Shown here: positions 9,901-18,422 of the stretch, in pieces | Position numbering within the stretch: the stretch's first letter is position 1 | Layout of the letters: the number at the start of each line of letters is the position of its first letter | NCBI GenBank assembly: GCA_021817945.1 | Contig: JAKAFL010000013.1 | Span: 1 to 64,000 of the forward strand | Length of the DNA stretch: 64,000 nucleotides | From: a bacterium | GTDB taxonomy: Bacteria > Verrucomicrobiota > Verrucomicrobiia > Limisphaerales > UBA11358 | Reading direction: 5' to 3' | Made by a program: the position numbers and the translations under genes | Notes under the pieces: generated by a model | What the model saw: only the letters and a program-made list of their open reading frames with translations | The model's database searches: none | What the model was told of the DNA's origin: nothing

Positions 9901-10814
9901 ATTGGATCAACTATGACACTTCCGTGAAGCAGATTGCCGACTTTGTGGATCAGGTGTACATCAAGCACAATTACAAGGGTTACACGGGCAATCCGGCATT
10001 TGTGCGGGATGAGGACGCCCAAAAGGCATTTTCCAAGCTCCGGAGTTCACAGGCCGGAATGTATGCCTGGAGATGCGCGCCCACCTGCCCTCCGGAATAC
10101 CGCCAGAAAACCCCGGCCAGCCAGGAAGCTTTGCGTCGGGAGGCGGATTTCGCATTCAAACAGGCTTTTGCCTTCTGTCCCTACAGCCCGGAGGCGGTCT
10201 ATCGTTATATAAACTTCCTTCTTCAATACGGCAGACTGGACGATGCTTTAATTGTGGCGCAGACCTGCCAGAAGCTGGATCCATTTAACGACCAGATAGC
10301 CGGGACCGTGGAGCAGTTGAAGAACTATAAATCCCAAAACACCGAAAGGACCCAGGCCATTGCCCAATTAGGTTCCATGGAAGACACGGCACGCACCAAC
10401 CCGGACAACATCTCCAACCTGATCCGGCTCGGCGGAACCTACCTGGCCATGCAAAACACCAATCAAGGTTTCCATTTCCTTGACGAGGCCCTCAAATCCC
10501 CGGCCATCAGTTACCAGGACGCCACGGCGGTGGCTCAATATTTTGAGCAAATGGGAAACATAACTGGTTTTCAAGGCGCAATGGAGCGGCTGGTTGAAAT
10601 CGCCCCCACCGAACCGGACCCTCCTTTCCACCTGGCCGAGGTCATGGCCGTGACCGGTCATCCTGACCAAGCTCTGGCATATTTGAGGCAGGCAGTGGCC
10701 CTAAGCCGCAAAAAAAGTTCCGCCAGCAACCTGGCCAGCCAGGCAGCCATGGACCCCAACCTGGCCCCCCTGCGAAACCTTCCTGAATTCCAAAAAATCA
10801 TTTCAGGCAATTGA
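6969..10814 (+). CDS. DUF2723 multi-pass membrane protein with TPR tail
   Basis: A 1281-residue integral membrane protein of the DUF2723 family (PF11028), whose eukaryotic relative TMEM260 is an O-mannosyltransferase of the GT-C type. After a hydrophilic amino-terminus, the first membrane span (about 45-65) leads into the diagnostic loop 'LAPELTLEDSGEL' and 'GIPHPPGYPFW', whose acidic residues are those expected of a GT-C catalytic loop. About a dozen more hydrophobic spans follow to residue 660, then a soluble region, and from about 1040 to the end helical repeats resembling TPRs ('AVMAVTGHPDQALAYLRQAV'). Very likely a lipid-linked-sugar glycosyltransferase at the cytoplasmic membrane; the substrate is unknown. 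It stands alone in its transcription unit as far as can be seen. Confidence 0.8.
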   Translation: MEIPKKSNSKTNASEGGNKHQGKVTTVPPEAVPLPPMFRRVDWLTFGLTFLIIWVVYLWTLAPELTLEDSGELCTGSFYAGIPHPPGYPFWAIYSWFWTFILPIGNVAWRVEVGQSFAAAMGCGMLAMMVSRGSSMLMEGIEDLANIPRTWESSICFVSGLVSGLLTGLDGFMWGESVVINRISVFAVPWMIAVTLCLMRWSYTPARLRYLYLGMFLYGICATIHQTMLLSAMGVEVIIIMAQPRLGRSFALTNGVLYLCISIAKYYLQIPALQAMASVETDVFNVVGIVSIGAYIWLAAITKISPQELLRDAAWFGIFLFFAMAATGWGLFGVLLCLACLAAFIKLAWDTRKLDYGWLVIILCGLVWILGVSFYFYEAISCMTDPPMQWGYPRTVEGFFHALSRGQYNSVSNGPFFEGFGRMVFQLWYLIQGLAESFSWVLIFVGLLPFLIIGRMHRRERGWIIGITSMYFCLAVLLVRLLDVTPDLSTTDLNEVFLTASHALFAILIGYGLTVIAAYVANHYATVRKWCFVGGSLAVLLAFYCLVKAVGKLYFGQSGQMRISWLPFNDWIGWGYLAFGPKGQFGIGDLFHWVVQAFAPHQYGLPVLASLVLMALPVLFMIALVVYKNRGPVLILLALILVTPIFSAMTHWYTSEQRNHWFGYWFGHDMFTPPFVDTNGKFSYDNSRRAELLKDPSKASLIYPEMARDTILFGGTDPGRFCPTYIIFCESFIPHYCQPKQDQKFDRRDVYIITQNALADGTYLDYLRAQYNRSKQTDPPFFSRFFRYVTTLLTGVGKGSVAVDGSDLGSGDSGNAVVEGICSLLNYTLDVPFTKWGAYVEKYRRAEGVYPPKEIYIPTPTDSQNCFQSYEEDVARRQQLGQLKPGEDVNVENGRVQVSGQVAVMEINGLLCKVIFDQNPTNEFYVEESFPLDWMYNYETPFGIIMKINRQPVYELSDDVFKRDHLFWSTYSERLCGNWINYDTSVKQIADFVDQVYIKHNYKGYTGNPAFVRDEDAQKAFSKLRSSQAGMYAWRCAPTCPPEYRQKTPASQEALRREADFAFKQAFAFCPYSPEAVYRYINFLLQYGRLDDALIVAQTCQKLDPFNDQIAGTVEQLKNYKSQNTERTQAIAQLGSMEDTARTNPDNISNLIRLGGTYLAMQNTNQGFHFLDEALKSPAISYQDATAVAQYFEQMGNITGFQGAMERLVEIAPTEPDPPFHLAEVMAVTGHPDQALAYLRQAVALSRKKSSASNLASQAAMDPNLAPLRNLPEFQKIISGN

Positions 10815-10920
10815 GCCCCAACCCCCTCCCGGGGATGACGGGATTGAACGTCGGCAGTGGGCGGTGGAACCCGCCCCTGCCACATTCAACCCGCGTCGGT
10901 TGGCAGCCTTGCTGACTTGA

Positions 10921-11083
10921 AACCGAAAAACGAAAATCAAAAGGCCAATCTGCCCCAATCTGCCGGGCGCAAACTCGTTGAAAAAATTTCACCAAACCGC
11001 TTCGGGTGTGATTTCGATTTTTCCAAAGAGTTTCCGCTCCAGTATCTTGCCGCATCTTGACCCTTTCCATTTCGCTTTTCGGG
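10921..11083 (-). repeat. Fold-back repeat, copy 1 (full, inverted)
   Basis: Full-length copy (163 bp) in the opposite orientation to copies 3-6. Ends are AACCGAAAAACG and CGCTTTTCGGG. TTGA lies on both sides (10917-10920 and 11084-11087), a likely 4-bp target duplication. The interior keeps the TTCGGG-TGTG centre and the GCATCTTGACCC arm. It occupies almost half of the 345-bp gap between the DUF2723 gene and grpE, leaving about 75 bp for a grpE promoter. Confidence 0.85.
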
Positions 11084-11159
11084 TTGAAATAACCCAACCA
11101 ACCGTTGCCGAAACCGGCGCCTTTTGCTATTTTGACTGGCTGAAAATTTTATTAAATCC

Positions 11160-11741
11160 ATGAGCAAGCGAGAAGCAGAGTCGAATCCCTCGGAAAAAGG
11201 CGCAGACCAGAATCCTCCCATCCCATCGGATGGCAAGGGGCATGAAAACGTTGAAGAGCTCAAAGCGCGGGCCTCCAAAGCCGATGAGCATTGGGAACGG
11301 CTGCTGCGGACCACTGCGGATTTTGACAATTTCAAAAAACGCGCCGCGCGGGAGAAAACCGAGGCCATCCAGTTTGCCAATGCCGCACTGATGCAGAAAT
11401 TGCTTCCGGTGCTGGACAATTTTGAGATGGCACTGCAGGCGGCGGAATCCGTCCAGGACGAAAAGCTGGCCCCGGTGAAATCCGGTGTTTTGATGATCCA
11501 GCAACAACTCCGCGGAGCGCTTGCGGAAAGCGGCTTGGAAGAGGTGAACGCCGCAGGCAAACCCTTTGATCCAGCCTTGCATGAGGCCGTTTCACAGCAG
11601 GAATCCCAGGAAATCCAGGAAGGCCACGTCCTTCAGCAATTGCGCAAGGGCTATCGCCTCAAGGAACGGCTGCTGCGGCCTGCTTCCGTGGTGGTGGCAA
11701 AGGCCGCATCAACTTCCGCCAAGGACTCTCAAGCCGCCTGA
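11160..11741 (+). CDS. grpE: Nucleotide exchange factor GrpE
   Basis: Co-chaperone that releases ADP from DnaK. The 193-residue protein has a charged, disordered start (1-28), the long dimerising helix (about 30-90, 'ELKARASKADEHWERLLRTTADFDNFKKRAAREK') and the beta domain with 'FDPALHEAVSQ' and 'GYRLKERLLRPASVVVAK', the GrpE signature. It is followed after 36 bp by dnaJ; dnaK and hrcA are not in the window. No CIRCE element was seen upstream. The nearest upstream sequence is a fold-back repeat. Confidence 0.95.
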   Translation: MSKREAESNPSEKGADQNPPIPSDGKGHENVEELKARASKADEHWERLLRTTADFDNFKKRAAREKTEAIQFANAALMQKLLPVLDNFEMALQAAESVQDEKLAPVKSGVLMIQQQLRGALAESGLEEVNAAGKPFDPALHEAVSQQESQEIQEGHVLQQLRKGYRLKERLLRPASVVVAKAASTSAKDSQAA

Positions 11742-11777
11742 TGCGCCCCATTCTAACCGCACTCACCCGCTTCAAAA

Positions 11778-12914
11778 ATGGCCAAGCGTGATTATTACGA
11801 GATACTGGAAGTAGATCGCCAGGTGGATTTGGAAACACTCAAAAAATCCTACCGCCGCCTGGCCATTAAATATCATCCAGATAAAAACCCCGGCGACAAG
11901 GCTTCCGAGGAAAAATTCAAGGAACTGAGCGAGGCTTACGAGGTGCTTGGGAACCCTGAAAAGCGGGCAGCCTACGATCAATTTGGCCATGCGGCATTTG
12001 ATCCCCGCGCCAGGGCCCGTGGCGGCGGCGGCGGGTTTCATGACCCCGTTGACATCTTCCGTGAAGTGTTTGGCGGCGGGTCGGGCGGAAGCATTTTTGA
12101 AAGCATGTTTGGGGGTCAATCGGCTGACCCATCCCAGCCTCAACGCGGGGAGGACCTGCGTTATGATTTGGAAATCACCCTCGAAGAGGCGGCGCTGGGT
12201 TGTGAAAAGGAAATTTCAGTCACCAAGGCTGATACTTGCGAGGCCTGCCGGGGTTCGGGGGCGGAAACAGGGTCAAAATTGCGGTCCTGCGCCACCTGCG
12301 GCGGCAGGGGCCAGGTTCTGACATCACGCGGCATTTTCAGCTTTGCACAAACCTGCCCGCACTGCAAAGGCGCGGGACGCATCCTGGAAAAACCCTGCAA
12401 AACCTGCCGGGGCGAGGGCAAACAAAACCGCACCTCCAAAATCCGCCTGAAAATTCCCGCAGGCGTGGAGGCGGGTTCCCGACTGAGGTCCCAGGGCAAC
12501 GGGGAAGCTGGATTCCGGGGTGGCCCTTCGGGCGATCTTTACGTGGTGATTTTTGTCAAAGGCCACGAGATCTTCAAGCGCGACGGGGATGATTTAATTT
12601 GCGAGGTCCCCATTTCTTTTGTTCAAGCAGCACTGGGCGCGGAAGTGGTGGTCCCCACGCTCGAGGGGCGGGCCACCATCAAAATCCCTGCCGGCACGCA
12701 GCCGGGAACCATTTTTCGGGTGAAAGGCAAAGGGGTGAAGAACCTGCATGGCTACAGTCATGGAGACTTGCATGTGCGGGTGCAGGTGGAAGTGCCAGCG
12801 CACCTCAACGCGGAACAAAAAGCCAAGCTCTTGGAATTCGCCACCCTTTGCGATGGAAAGGAAGGCCCCATCACCCAGGGCTTTTTCCAAAAAGCCAGGC
12901 AGTTTTTCCGCTGA
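11778..12914 (+). CDS. dnaJ: Chaperone protein DnaJ
   Basis: Hsp40 co-chaperone that stimulates the DnaK ATPase. The 378 residues show the complete type I layout: J domain (1-70) with HPD at 33-35, a Gly-rich linker ('ARARGGGGGF'), four CxxCxGxG zinc-finger repeats (CEACRGSG, CATCGGRG, CPHCKGAG, CKTCRGEG), and the carboxy-terminal substrate domains with 'GGPSGDLYVVIFVKGHEIFKRDGDDL'. Length is normal. Transcribed with grpE, and rsmE follows 42 bp after it, so the three probably form one operon. Confidence 0.96.
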   Translation: MAKRDYYEILEVDRQVDLETLKKSYRRLAIKYHPDKNPGDKASEEKFKELSEAYEVLGNPEKRAAYDQFGHAAFDPRARARGGGGGFHDPVDIFREVFGGGSGGSIFESMFGGQSADPSQPQRGEDLRYDLEITLEEAALGCEKEISVTKADTCEACRGSGAETGSKLRSCATCGGRGQVLTSRGIFSFAQTCPHCKGAGRILEKPCKTCRGEGKQNRTSKIRLKIPAGVEAGSRLRSQGNGEAGFRGGPSGDLYVVIFVKGHEIFKRDGDDLICEVPISFVQAALGAEVVVPTLEGRATIKIPAGTQPGTIFRVKGKGVKNLHGYSHGDLHVRVQVEVPAHLNAEQKAKLLEFATLCDGKEGPITQGFFQKARQFFR

Positions 12915-12956
12915 CAATGGCCCGGGGAAAAGCCTGATCCATTCACTCTGGCCATC

Positions 12957-13712
12957 ATGCACCGCTTTTTCCAACCAGCTTGTCCTCCAGAAGCCTCCAG
13001 CCTGACCCTGACCGGAAGCGAAGCTCATCATGCGCTGAAAGTGCTGCGGGCAAAGGTTGGTGAATCCGTGGTGGTTCTGGATGGCCAAGGCCACACTTTT
13101 AATTGCCTTATCGAAAGCATCAGCCCCCACTCGCTGGGTTTAAAAGTAACGGGCCGGCTGTTTAGCCAGCCACCCCCCTGCCCCATCACCCTTTGGGTGG
13201 CCGTGCCCAAGGCCAAAGGCATGGATGGCATCATTCAAAAATTGGTGGAACTGGGTGTGGCTCGTGTGGTGCCGCTTCTGACCCAGCGTGTGGTGGCGCA
13301 ATTCAACACGGAAGAAGCGCTTCAAAAACGGGAAAAATGGCATCAGGTGGCCTGCGAAGCGCTCAAGCAGTGCGGCGGCGCCTGGCTGCCCATGATTGAT
13401 GCGCCCACACCCATTGCCAGGATTCTTTCCCAACCCCTCGATGTTGAACTTTCGCTGGTGGGTGCCCTGGCCTCCCCACGCTTTCACCCGGCTGAATGTT
13501 TCGCCGCGTTCAAGGCCTCTCACGGGCGCAAACCCCGTGGCGTTGGCATCTGGATTGGACCGGAAGGCGATTTCACACCGGATGAACTCCAGGCCATCTG
13601 CCAGTGCGGAGCGAAGCCCATCACCATGGGTGAGCGGGTTTTGAGGGTGGAAACAGCCGTTATTTGCGGCCTTTCCATTTTAAGCCACGAACTGAGCGCG
13701 CCTACTTGGTGA
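12957..13712 (+). CDS. rsmE: 16S rRNA (uracil-1498-N3)-methyltransferase
   Basis: SPOUT methyltransferase that makes m3U1498 in the decoding centre. The 251-residue protein begins 'MHRFFQP', has the PUA-like domain with 'SEAHHALKVLRAKVGE', and the knotted AdoMet site 'IWIGPEGDFTPDEL' and 'MGERVLRVETAV'. It follows dnaJ, a common arrangement. Its last 11 bases overlap the end of the convergent lpxA gene. Confidence 0.93.
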   Translation: MHRFFQPACPPEASSLTLTGSEAHHALKVLRAKVGESVVVLDGQGHTFNCLIESISPHSLGLKVTGRLFSQPPPCPITLWVAVPKAKGMDGIIQKLVELGVARVVPLLTQRVVAQFNTEEALQKREKWHQVACEALKQCGGAWLPMIDAPTPIARILSQPLDVELSLVGALASPRFHPAECFAAFKASHGRKPRGVGIWIGPEGDFTPDELQAICQCGAKPITMGERVLRVETAVICGLSILSHELSAPTW

Positions 13713-14466
13713 TTCCCCGCTCGCTGCTTCGGACAAAATCGAGCAGATGCTTGATTTCCGGCAGCAAGGCCACCTCCTGCTCGATCCGCTGGATCGCATT
13801 GGGTATGGAGAGGCCGGACCTGAAAAGGATTTTGTAGGATTGCTTGAGGGCAACTTGCGCCTCCTCGGAAACTCCATGACGCTCCAAGCCCACCTTGTTG
13901 ATGGTGCGGGTCTCGCTTGGATTGCCATCCACAATCATGTAGGGCGCCACATCCTGCGTCACCTTCGAGCAGCCGCCAATCATGGAAAGCCTGCCAACTC
14001 GGCAGAACTGGTGGACAGCCGAGACACTCATCACCGCATGGTCATCCACCTGGACATGGCCCGCCAGCATGGTGCAGTTGGACATGATGATGTGGTTGCC
14101 CAGGATGCAATCATGCGCCACATGGCTGTAAGCCAGAAAATGATTGTGGCTGCCGATCCGGGTCTCCTGGCCGTCACCCGTGGCGGCATTCACGGTCACA
14201 AATTCACGAAAGGTGTTGTGATCCCCTATTTCCGTCCGGGTGACCCCGCCCTTCCATTTTAAATCCTGGGACTTTTGCCCGATGCTGGCAAAGGGGAAAA
14301 TTTCATTGCCTGTGCCCAGGCGGGTGTGCCCATCCAGGACCACATGGGAATGGAGGTGACAACCGTTCCCCAAAACCACATTTTCGCCAACGATGCAGTA
14401 GGGTCCTATCCGGCAATCTGCGCCAATCTGCGCCCCGGGATGAATAATGGCAGTAGGATGAATCAT
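13702..14466 (-). CDS. lpxA: UDP-N-acetylglucosamine acyltransferase LpxA
   Basis: First enzyme of lipid A synthesis: transfers a 3-hydroxyacyl chain from ACP to O3 of UDP-GlcNAc. The 254-residue protein is a left-handed beta helix of hexapeptide repeats ('MIHPTAIIHPGAQIGADCRIGPYCIVG') with the catalytic His in 'AYSHVAHDC' and the helical end 'GLSIPNAIQRIEQEV'. Its ATG overlaps the lpxC/fabZ stop by four bases (ATGA), so the two are translationally coupled. Together they show that the organism makes lipid A. Confidence 0.95.
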   Translation of the reverse strand: MIHPTAIIHPGAQIGADCRIGPYCIVGENVVLGNGCHLHSHVVLDGHTRLGTGNEIFPFASIGQKSQDLKWKGGVTRTEIGDHNTFREFVTVNAATGDGQETRIGSHNHFLAYSHVAHDCILGNHIIMSNCTMLAGHVQVDDHAVMSVSAVHQFCRVGRLSMIGGCSKVTQDVAPYMIVDGNPSETRTINKVGLERHGVSEEAQVALKQSYKILFRSGLSIPNAIQRIEQEVALLPEIKHLLDFVRSSERGITK

Positions 14467-15836
14467 TGGCCACGCAGCATGAAAGTGACCTCGGATTCAC
14501 TCACAATTTCATCCTTCACCTTGCAAACCCCCCGCGCCTTGCCAATCTTTCCGCGTGATTTGATCAATTCCACTTCAATCACCAGCACATCGCCCGGGAA
14601 AACAGGTTTGCGCCATTTGACCTTATCGGCAGCCATGAAGTAAGCCAGTTGCCCCAGGTTTTCAGCCCGGCGCAGCATGAGAATGCCCGCCACCTGGGCC
14701 ACAGCCTCCAGTTGCAAAACCCCGGGCATAATGGGATGATTCGGAAAATGCCCCTGAAAGTACGGCTCATTGATGGTTACGTTTTTAAAGGCGGTGATGA
14801 GGTTGCCTTCCATCTTCAACACTCCATCCACCATCAAAAATGGATAGCGATGCGGCAGAACTTTCATGACCTGCTCCACATCCAGCGATCCCCCGCCCTC
14901 CAGCTTCTCCAGAAAATCATCCCGTTCCGAAGTTGCAGCCGGTGACTTGACCGGTTCGGGCCGCGCCTCCGGCGGGGGACCAAACGCCTGGGCCGCGCGC
15001 AGAGGCTTGTTCATTTGGGCCACGATCAGGCGGGCAAACTCGCAATTGGCAGCGTGGCTGGGTCGCACCGCCGTGACATGGCCGCGGATGGCGCGGCCAA
15101 CCAGCGAAATATCCCCCACAATATCCAGTATCTTGTGCCGCACAAACTCCTCAGGGTAGCGCAGGGGTTCCGTGGTCAGCACCGCATCGTCACGGATGAC
15201 GATGGCGTTTTCCAGGCTGCCTCCCTTGATCAGCCCATTTTTGATCAAATACTCGATTTCCTCAAAAAAACAAAACGTGCGGGCCTGGCACAATTCCTTT
15301 TCCCAGGTCTTGGAATTGATTTCAGTGCTGAAAAATTGGGTGAACCGCCCATTTTTTCCCGCGCTGGTGCAGGTGACCCTGAAGACTTCGTCGGGAAATA
15401 GGGTCATGACGGTCTCACCCATTTTCAATTCAATCGGTTCAACAGGCGTCCAGACCTCCCGCTGTTCAGTTTGAGAGACCACTCCAGCCGACTGAATAAG
15501 ACGCGTGAACTCCCTGGAACTGCCATCAGCAATGGGTGGCTCGTTGGCATCCAACTCCACCACGGCATTATCAACCCCCACACCGGCCAGGGCGGCCAAA
15601 ACATGCTCCACGGTATGGATTTTAACGCTACCCTTGACGAGGGTTGTTGAACGACTTGTCTCGCCTACAAATTCCACCCGGGCTTCGATCTCGGGTTTCC
15701 CTTCCAGGTCAGTGCGGCGAAACCGGATCCCATGGTTGGCCGGCGCGGGCAGGATGGACATGCTGACCCTCCCGCCACTATGCAGGCCCACCCCGGAAAA
15801 AGTGATGGAACGGTTTAGAGTTTGCTGGTTAAGCAC
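14463..15836 (-). CDS. lpxC/fabZ: Fused LpxC deacetylase / FabZ dehydratase
   Basis: Bifunctional 457-residue protein. Residues 1-300 are LpxC, the zinc deacetylase committing UDP-3-O-acyl-GlcNAc to lipid A, with the metal site in 'HTVEHVLAAL' (74-83) and 'HKILDIVGD'. After a Pro/Ala-rich linker ('FGPPPEARPEPVKSPAATS'), residues about 315-457 are FabZ, 3-hydroxyacyl-ACP dehydratase, with 'LPHRYPFLMVDG' and the catalytic His in 'GHFPNHPIMPG'. The fusion is known from Bacteroidota and PVC bacteria; it joins the enzymes that compete for 3-hydroxyacyl chains. The lpxA start overlaps its stop codon. Confidence 0.95.
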   Translation of the reverse strand: MLNQQTLNRSITFSGVGLHSGGRVSMSILPAPANHGIRFRRTDLEGKPEIEARVEFVGETSRSTTLVKGSVKIHTVEHVLAALAGVGVDNAVVELDANEPPIADGSSREFTRLIQSAGVVSQTEQREVWTPVEPIELKMGETVMTLFPDEVFRVTCTSAGKNGRFTQFFSTEINSKTWEKELCQARTFCFFEEIEYLIKNGLIKGGSLENAIVIRDDAVLTTEPLRYPEEFVRHKILDIVGDISLVGRAIRGHVTAVRPSHAANCEFARLIVAQMNKPLRAAQAFGPPPEARPEPVKSPAATSERDDFLEKLEGGGSLDVEQVMKVLPHRYPFLMVDGVLKMEGNLITAFKNVTINEPYFQGHFPNHPIMPGVLQLEAVAQVAGILMLRRAENLGQLAYFMAADKVKWRKPVFPGDVLVIEVELIKSRGKIGKARGVCKVKDEIVSESEVTFMLRGQ

Positions 15837-16047
15837 AGCAAATTACACCCAATTCCGGGCCTGTTGGCAAGAATGCACTCGCTTCAATTTCACCCCCTTA
15901 TTGGCTTCCCAAACCGCCATTGCGTGATACAGCCGGCCCTGTCCAGGCGCCTCGCCGAGGCTTGATCCACCATCCTGCAAGGTCACTTTTATTCTGGCCG
16001 CCCTTCGAGGTTCAGGGTAAATCTATGCCCATAGGAACCGTTTTTCC

Positions 16048-16887
16048 ATGATAGCATTTCTCAACGGAAAATTTTTGCCCGGTCAAGAGGCTTTCATTTC
16101 CATCAATGACCGGGGCTTTTTACTGGGCGATGGACTGTTTGAAACCATCCGCGTGGCTCGCGGCCGGCCCTTCCGGATGGCGCAGCATTTGGAGCGGCTG
16201 ATGCGCGGTCTGGACTTGTTCAAGCTTGCGCCGGGATTTTCCGCCAGAGAAATGCAGGGATACGCCGCGGAACTGATTCGCTTGAACTCGCTGGATGAAG
16301 GGGTGCTTCGGCTGACGGTGAGCCGGGGAAGCGGCGAACGGGGATATTCCGTCCGGGGACAACAGGTTCCCACGGTGGCGCTGACGCTGCATGAACTCCC
16401 CGCCCCTGCGACGGATGAACCATTGCAATGGAGCCTGGTCACCTCTCCCTACCGGTTGCCGGCCAGTGACGGGGTGGGCGGAATCAAATCCATCAGCCGC
16501 GCCCTCAATGTGCTGGCCCGGGCTGAAGCCGAGGCGCGTGGAGCGGACGAGGCTTTGCTGCTCAACACCAACGGCGAGGCAGCCGAAGCCGCGGGCGGCA
16601 ATCTCTTCTGGATATACCGGGAACAGGTTTGCACCGTCCCAACGGGGCGCGGAGTGCTTCCCGGCATCACCCGCGCCGTCGTCCTGGAGATTTGCCAAAA
16701 TCTGGGGTTAGCCACCAACAAACGGGTGATCAAACCCGAGATGCTCCGAAATGCGGAAGGTCTTTTCATCACCAACAGCGCCTTGGGAATAGTGCCGGTG
16801 GCGGCCTTTGATGGCGAACCCGTGGCTCCTTCCCCCCTGGTGGACCAAATTGCCAACGCCTACGATGCACTGCTACAAAATGAATGA
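16048..16887 (+). CDS. pabC: Class IV aminotransferase, probable aminodeoxychorismate lyase
   Basis: PLP enzyme of fold type IV (PF01063), 279 residues. The catalytic lysine is K147 in 'GGIKSISRALNVLARAEA', a pattern closer to PabC (4-amino-4-deoxychorismate lyase, folate synthesis) than to IlvE. The phosphate-binding segments 'EAAGGNLFWI' and 'GVLPGITRAVVLEI' are present, as is 'FLLGDGLFETIRV' near the start. D-amino acid or branched-chain aminotransferases share these motifs, so the assignment to PabC is probable rather than sure. It is monocistronic as far as visible; a shortened fold-back repeat begins 10 bp after its stop. Confidence 0.75.
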   Translation: MIAFLNGKFLPGQEAFISINDRGFLLGDGLFETIRVARGRPFRMAQHLERLMRGLDLFKLAPGFSAREMQGYAAELIRLNSLDEGVLRLTVSRGSGERGYSVRGQQVPTVALTLHELPAPATDEPLQWSLVTSPYRLPASDGVGGIKSISRALNVLARAEAEARGADEALLLNTNGEAAEAAGGNLFWIYREQVCTVPTGRGVLPGITRAVVLEICQNLGLATNKRVIKPEMLRNAEGLFITNSALGIVPVAAFDGEPVAPSPLVDQIANAYDALLQNE

Positions 16888-16896
16888 ACATCTGAG

Positions 16897-16975
16897 CCCG
16901 AAAAACGAAATTCAAAAGGCCAATCTGCCCCAATCTACCAGGCGCATCTTGACCCTTTGCATTTCGCTTTTCGGG
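16897..16975 (-). repeat. Fold-back repeat, copy 2 (internally deleted)
   Basis: 79-bp copy in the same orientation as copy 1. Both ends are intact (CCCGAAAAACGAAAT and ATTTCGCTTTTCGGG), but the central 80-85 bp is missing. It sits between pabC and the L,D-transpeptidase gene. Confidence 0.8.
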
Positions 16976-17020
16976 CTAAAACGATCTTGGCGGATGCATT
17001 GCGCCGGGTAACATTCGTTT

Positions 17021-18253
17021 GTGCCGAACTCGCAGAAAAAGCGCCACCGCCCGAAAAAGCGCGGGAAGTCCGGCAGACTTTGGACCGTATTGCTGATCCT
17101 GGCGGCACTGGGATTGGCGTTCTTATGGTTTCAATCACAGCGGCACCGTCTCTTTGATGGCGGCATGGAGGCGCCCAAAGTAGGGCACTCGCTCCCGAAG
17201 GCGGCCGAAAACCCGGCGGTTGCCGTCACCCCACCGGGCCTGACACCCATTCCAGCGCCCGCTCCGGCACAACCGCCCACCCCTGGCCCACCACCCGAAG
17301 TCACCGCATCCACACCTCCCGCAGCCAACCCACAGCAGGCAACTGCCGGCCAGCCTGATATTTCCGGCCCTTCGGGTTACCCTCGTCCGGCTCGCACCCC
17401 CTTTGAAATCCAGGTGGCATTGGCGCGTCATCTCATGTCTCCAGGCTCGATTGATGGCCGGATGGGTCCCCAAACCCGCGCGGCCCTTGCGGCCTATAAA
17501 ACCATTTCAACCGCCAATCCCGACGAGGGTCCAGGTGCGGCGCCTGCCCAAAATCTCACCCTGAAAAACCTGGTCCTGGACATGCCCGCTTTGACCAATT
17601 ACATCGTCACCTCCAATGACTTGGATTCGCTGCAGCCCATGGGAACCACCTGGCTGGCCAAATCCAGGCAAACCGCTTTGGCCTACGAAACGGAATTGGA
17701 GTTGATCGGTGAAAAAGCGCATTCCAGTCCCACCCTGATACGCAAACTGAACCCGGGCGTGGATTGGTCCGGCATTTCCCCAGGTACGCAGGTGCGAATC
17801 CCTGACGTGACTTATCCTGACCCGGAGTCCAAGGCAGCCTTCGTGGTCATTCACTTGGGCGAAAGGTTTTTGGAGGCATTTGATTCCCAATCCAATTTGA
17901 TGGCTCATTTCCCATGCAGCATTGCCGCCAAGGTGGAAAAAAGGCCGGTGGGTGAGCTTCATGTCATTGTGGTGGCGCCGCACCCCAATTACACCGTGAA
18001 TCCGGACTTATTTCCCGAATCCAGCGAACTTCAAGCCTTGGGCCATAAATTGATCCTTCCGCCAGGCCCCAACAACCCGGTGGGTGTGGCATGGATTGGA
18101 TTGGACCGCCCGGGATACGGCATCCATGGAACACCCAACCCGGAGGAAGTGGGACGCACGGAATCGCATGGATGTTTTCGTCTGGCCAACTGGGATGCGG
18201 AATACATGGTCAAGCTGGCCTGGCTGGGCATGCCTGTGGAAGTGGTGCCCTGA
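17021..18253 (+). CDS. Membrane-anchored L,D-transpeptidase (YkuD family)
   Basis: Predicted peptidoglycan L,D-transpeptidase of the ErfK/YbiS/YkuD family, 410 residues. Basic amino-terminus, one membrane span (about 20-38), a Pro/Ala-rich spacer (70-115), a peptidoglycan-binding-like helical domain (about 125-160, 'LMSPGSIDGRMGPQTRAALAAY'), and the catalytic domain (about 275-410) ending in the active-site motif 'SHGCFRL' with 'GIHGTPNP' before it. Such enzymes make 3-3 cross-links or attach proteins to the wall. The start is GTG at 17021 with no clear ribosome-binding site; the fold-back repeat copy 2 lies 45 bp upstream. Gene product is periplasmic by topology. Confidence 0.85.
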   Translation: MPNSQKKRHRPKKRGKSGRLWTVLLILAALGLAFLWFQSQRHRLFDGGMEAPKVGHSLPKAAENPAVAVTPPGLTPIPAPAPAQPPTPGPPPEVTASTPPAANPQQATAGQPDISGPSGYPRPARTPFEIQVALARHLMSPGSIDGRMGPQTRAALAAYKTISTANPDEGPGAAPAQNLTLKNLVLDMPALTNYIVTSNDLDSLQPMGTTWLAKSRQTALAYETELELIGEKAHSSPTLIRKLNPGVDWSGISPGTQVRIPDVTYPDPESKAAFVVIHLGERFLEAFDSQSNLMAHFPCSIAAKVEKRPVGELHVIVVAPHPNYTVNPDLFPESSELQALGHKLILPPGPNNPVGVAWIGLDRPGYGIHGTPNPEEVGRTESHGCFRLANWDAEYMVKLAWLGMPVEVVP

Positions 18254-18273
18254 AAAACCAGTGGGTGGCGCGA

Positions 18274-18324
18274 AAAGAAAAAAGCCCCGCTGGATTCTTC
18301 CCATGAGGAACCCAAAGCGAGGCT
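18274..18324 (-). terminator. Terminator of the cytochrome-porin operon
   Basis: Read on the minus strand, AGCCTCGCT pairs with AGCGGGGCT (one mismatch) in an imperfect hairpin with a further short GGTTCC/GGAA stem, followed by TTTTTTCTTTT. It lies about 100 bp beyond the diheme cytochrome gene. It has no T-run on the plus strand. Confidence 0.55.
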
Positions 18325-18422
18325 GCCTGGAGGAACAAACAGGCGTTGATGATGCGGCCAACCCAGATTCAGGACCGGCTGCCACCCCGGAGGATGGGTG
18401 ACAGCCGATTCTGGCTGGCGGC

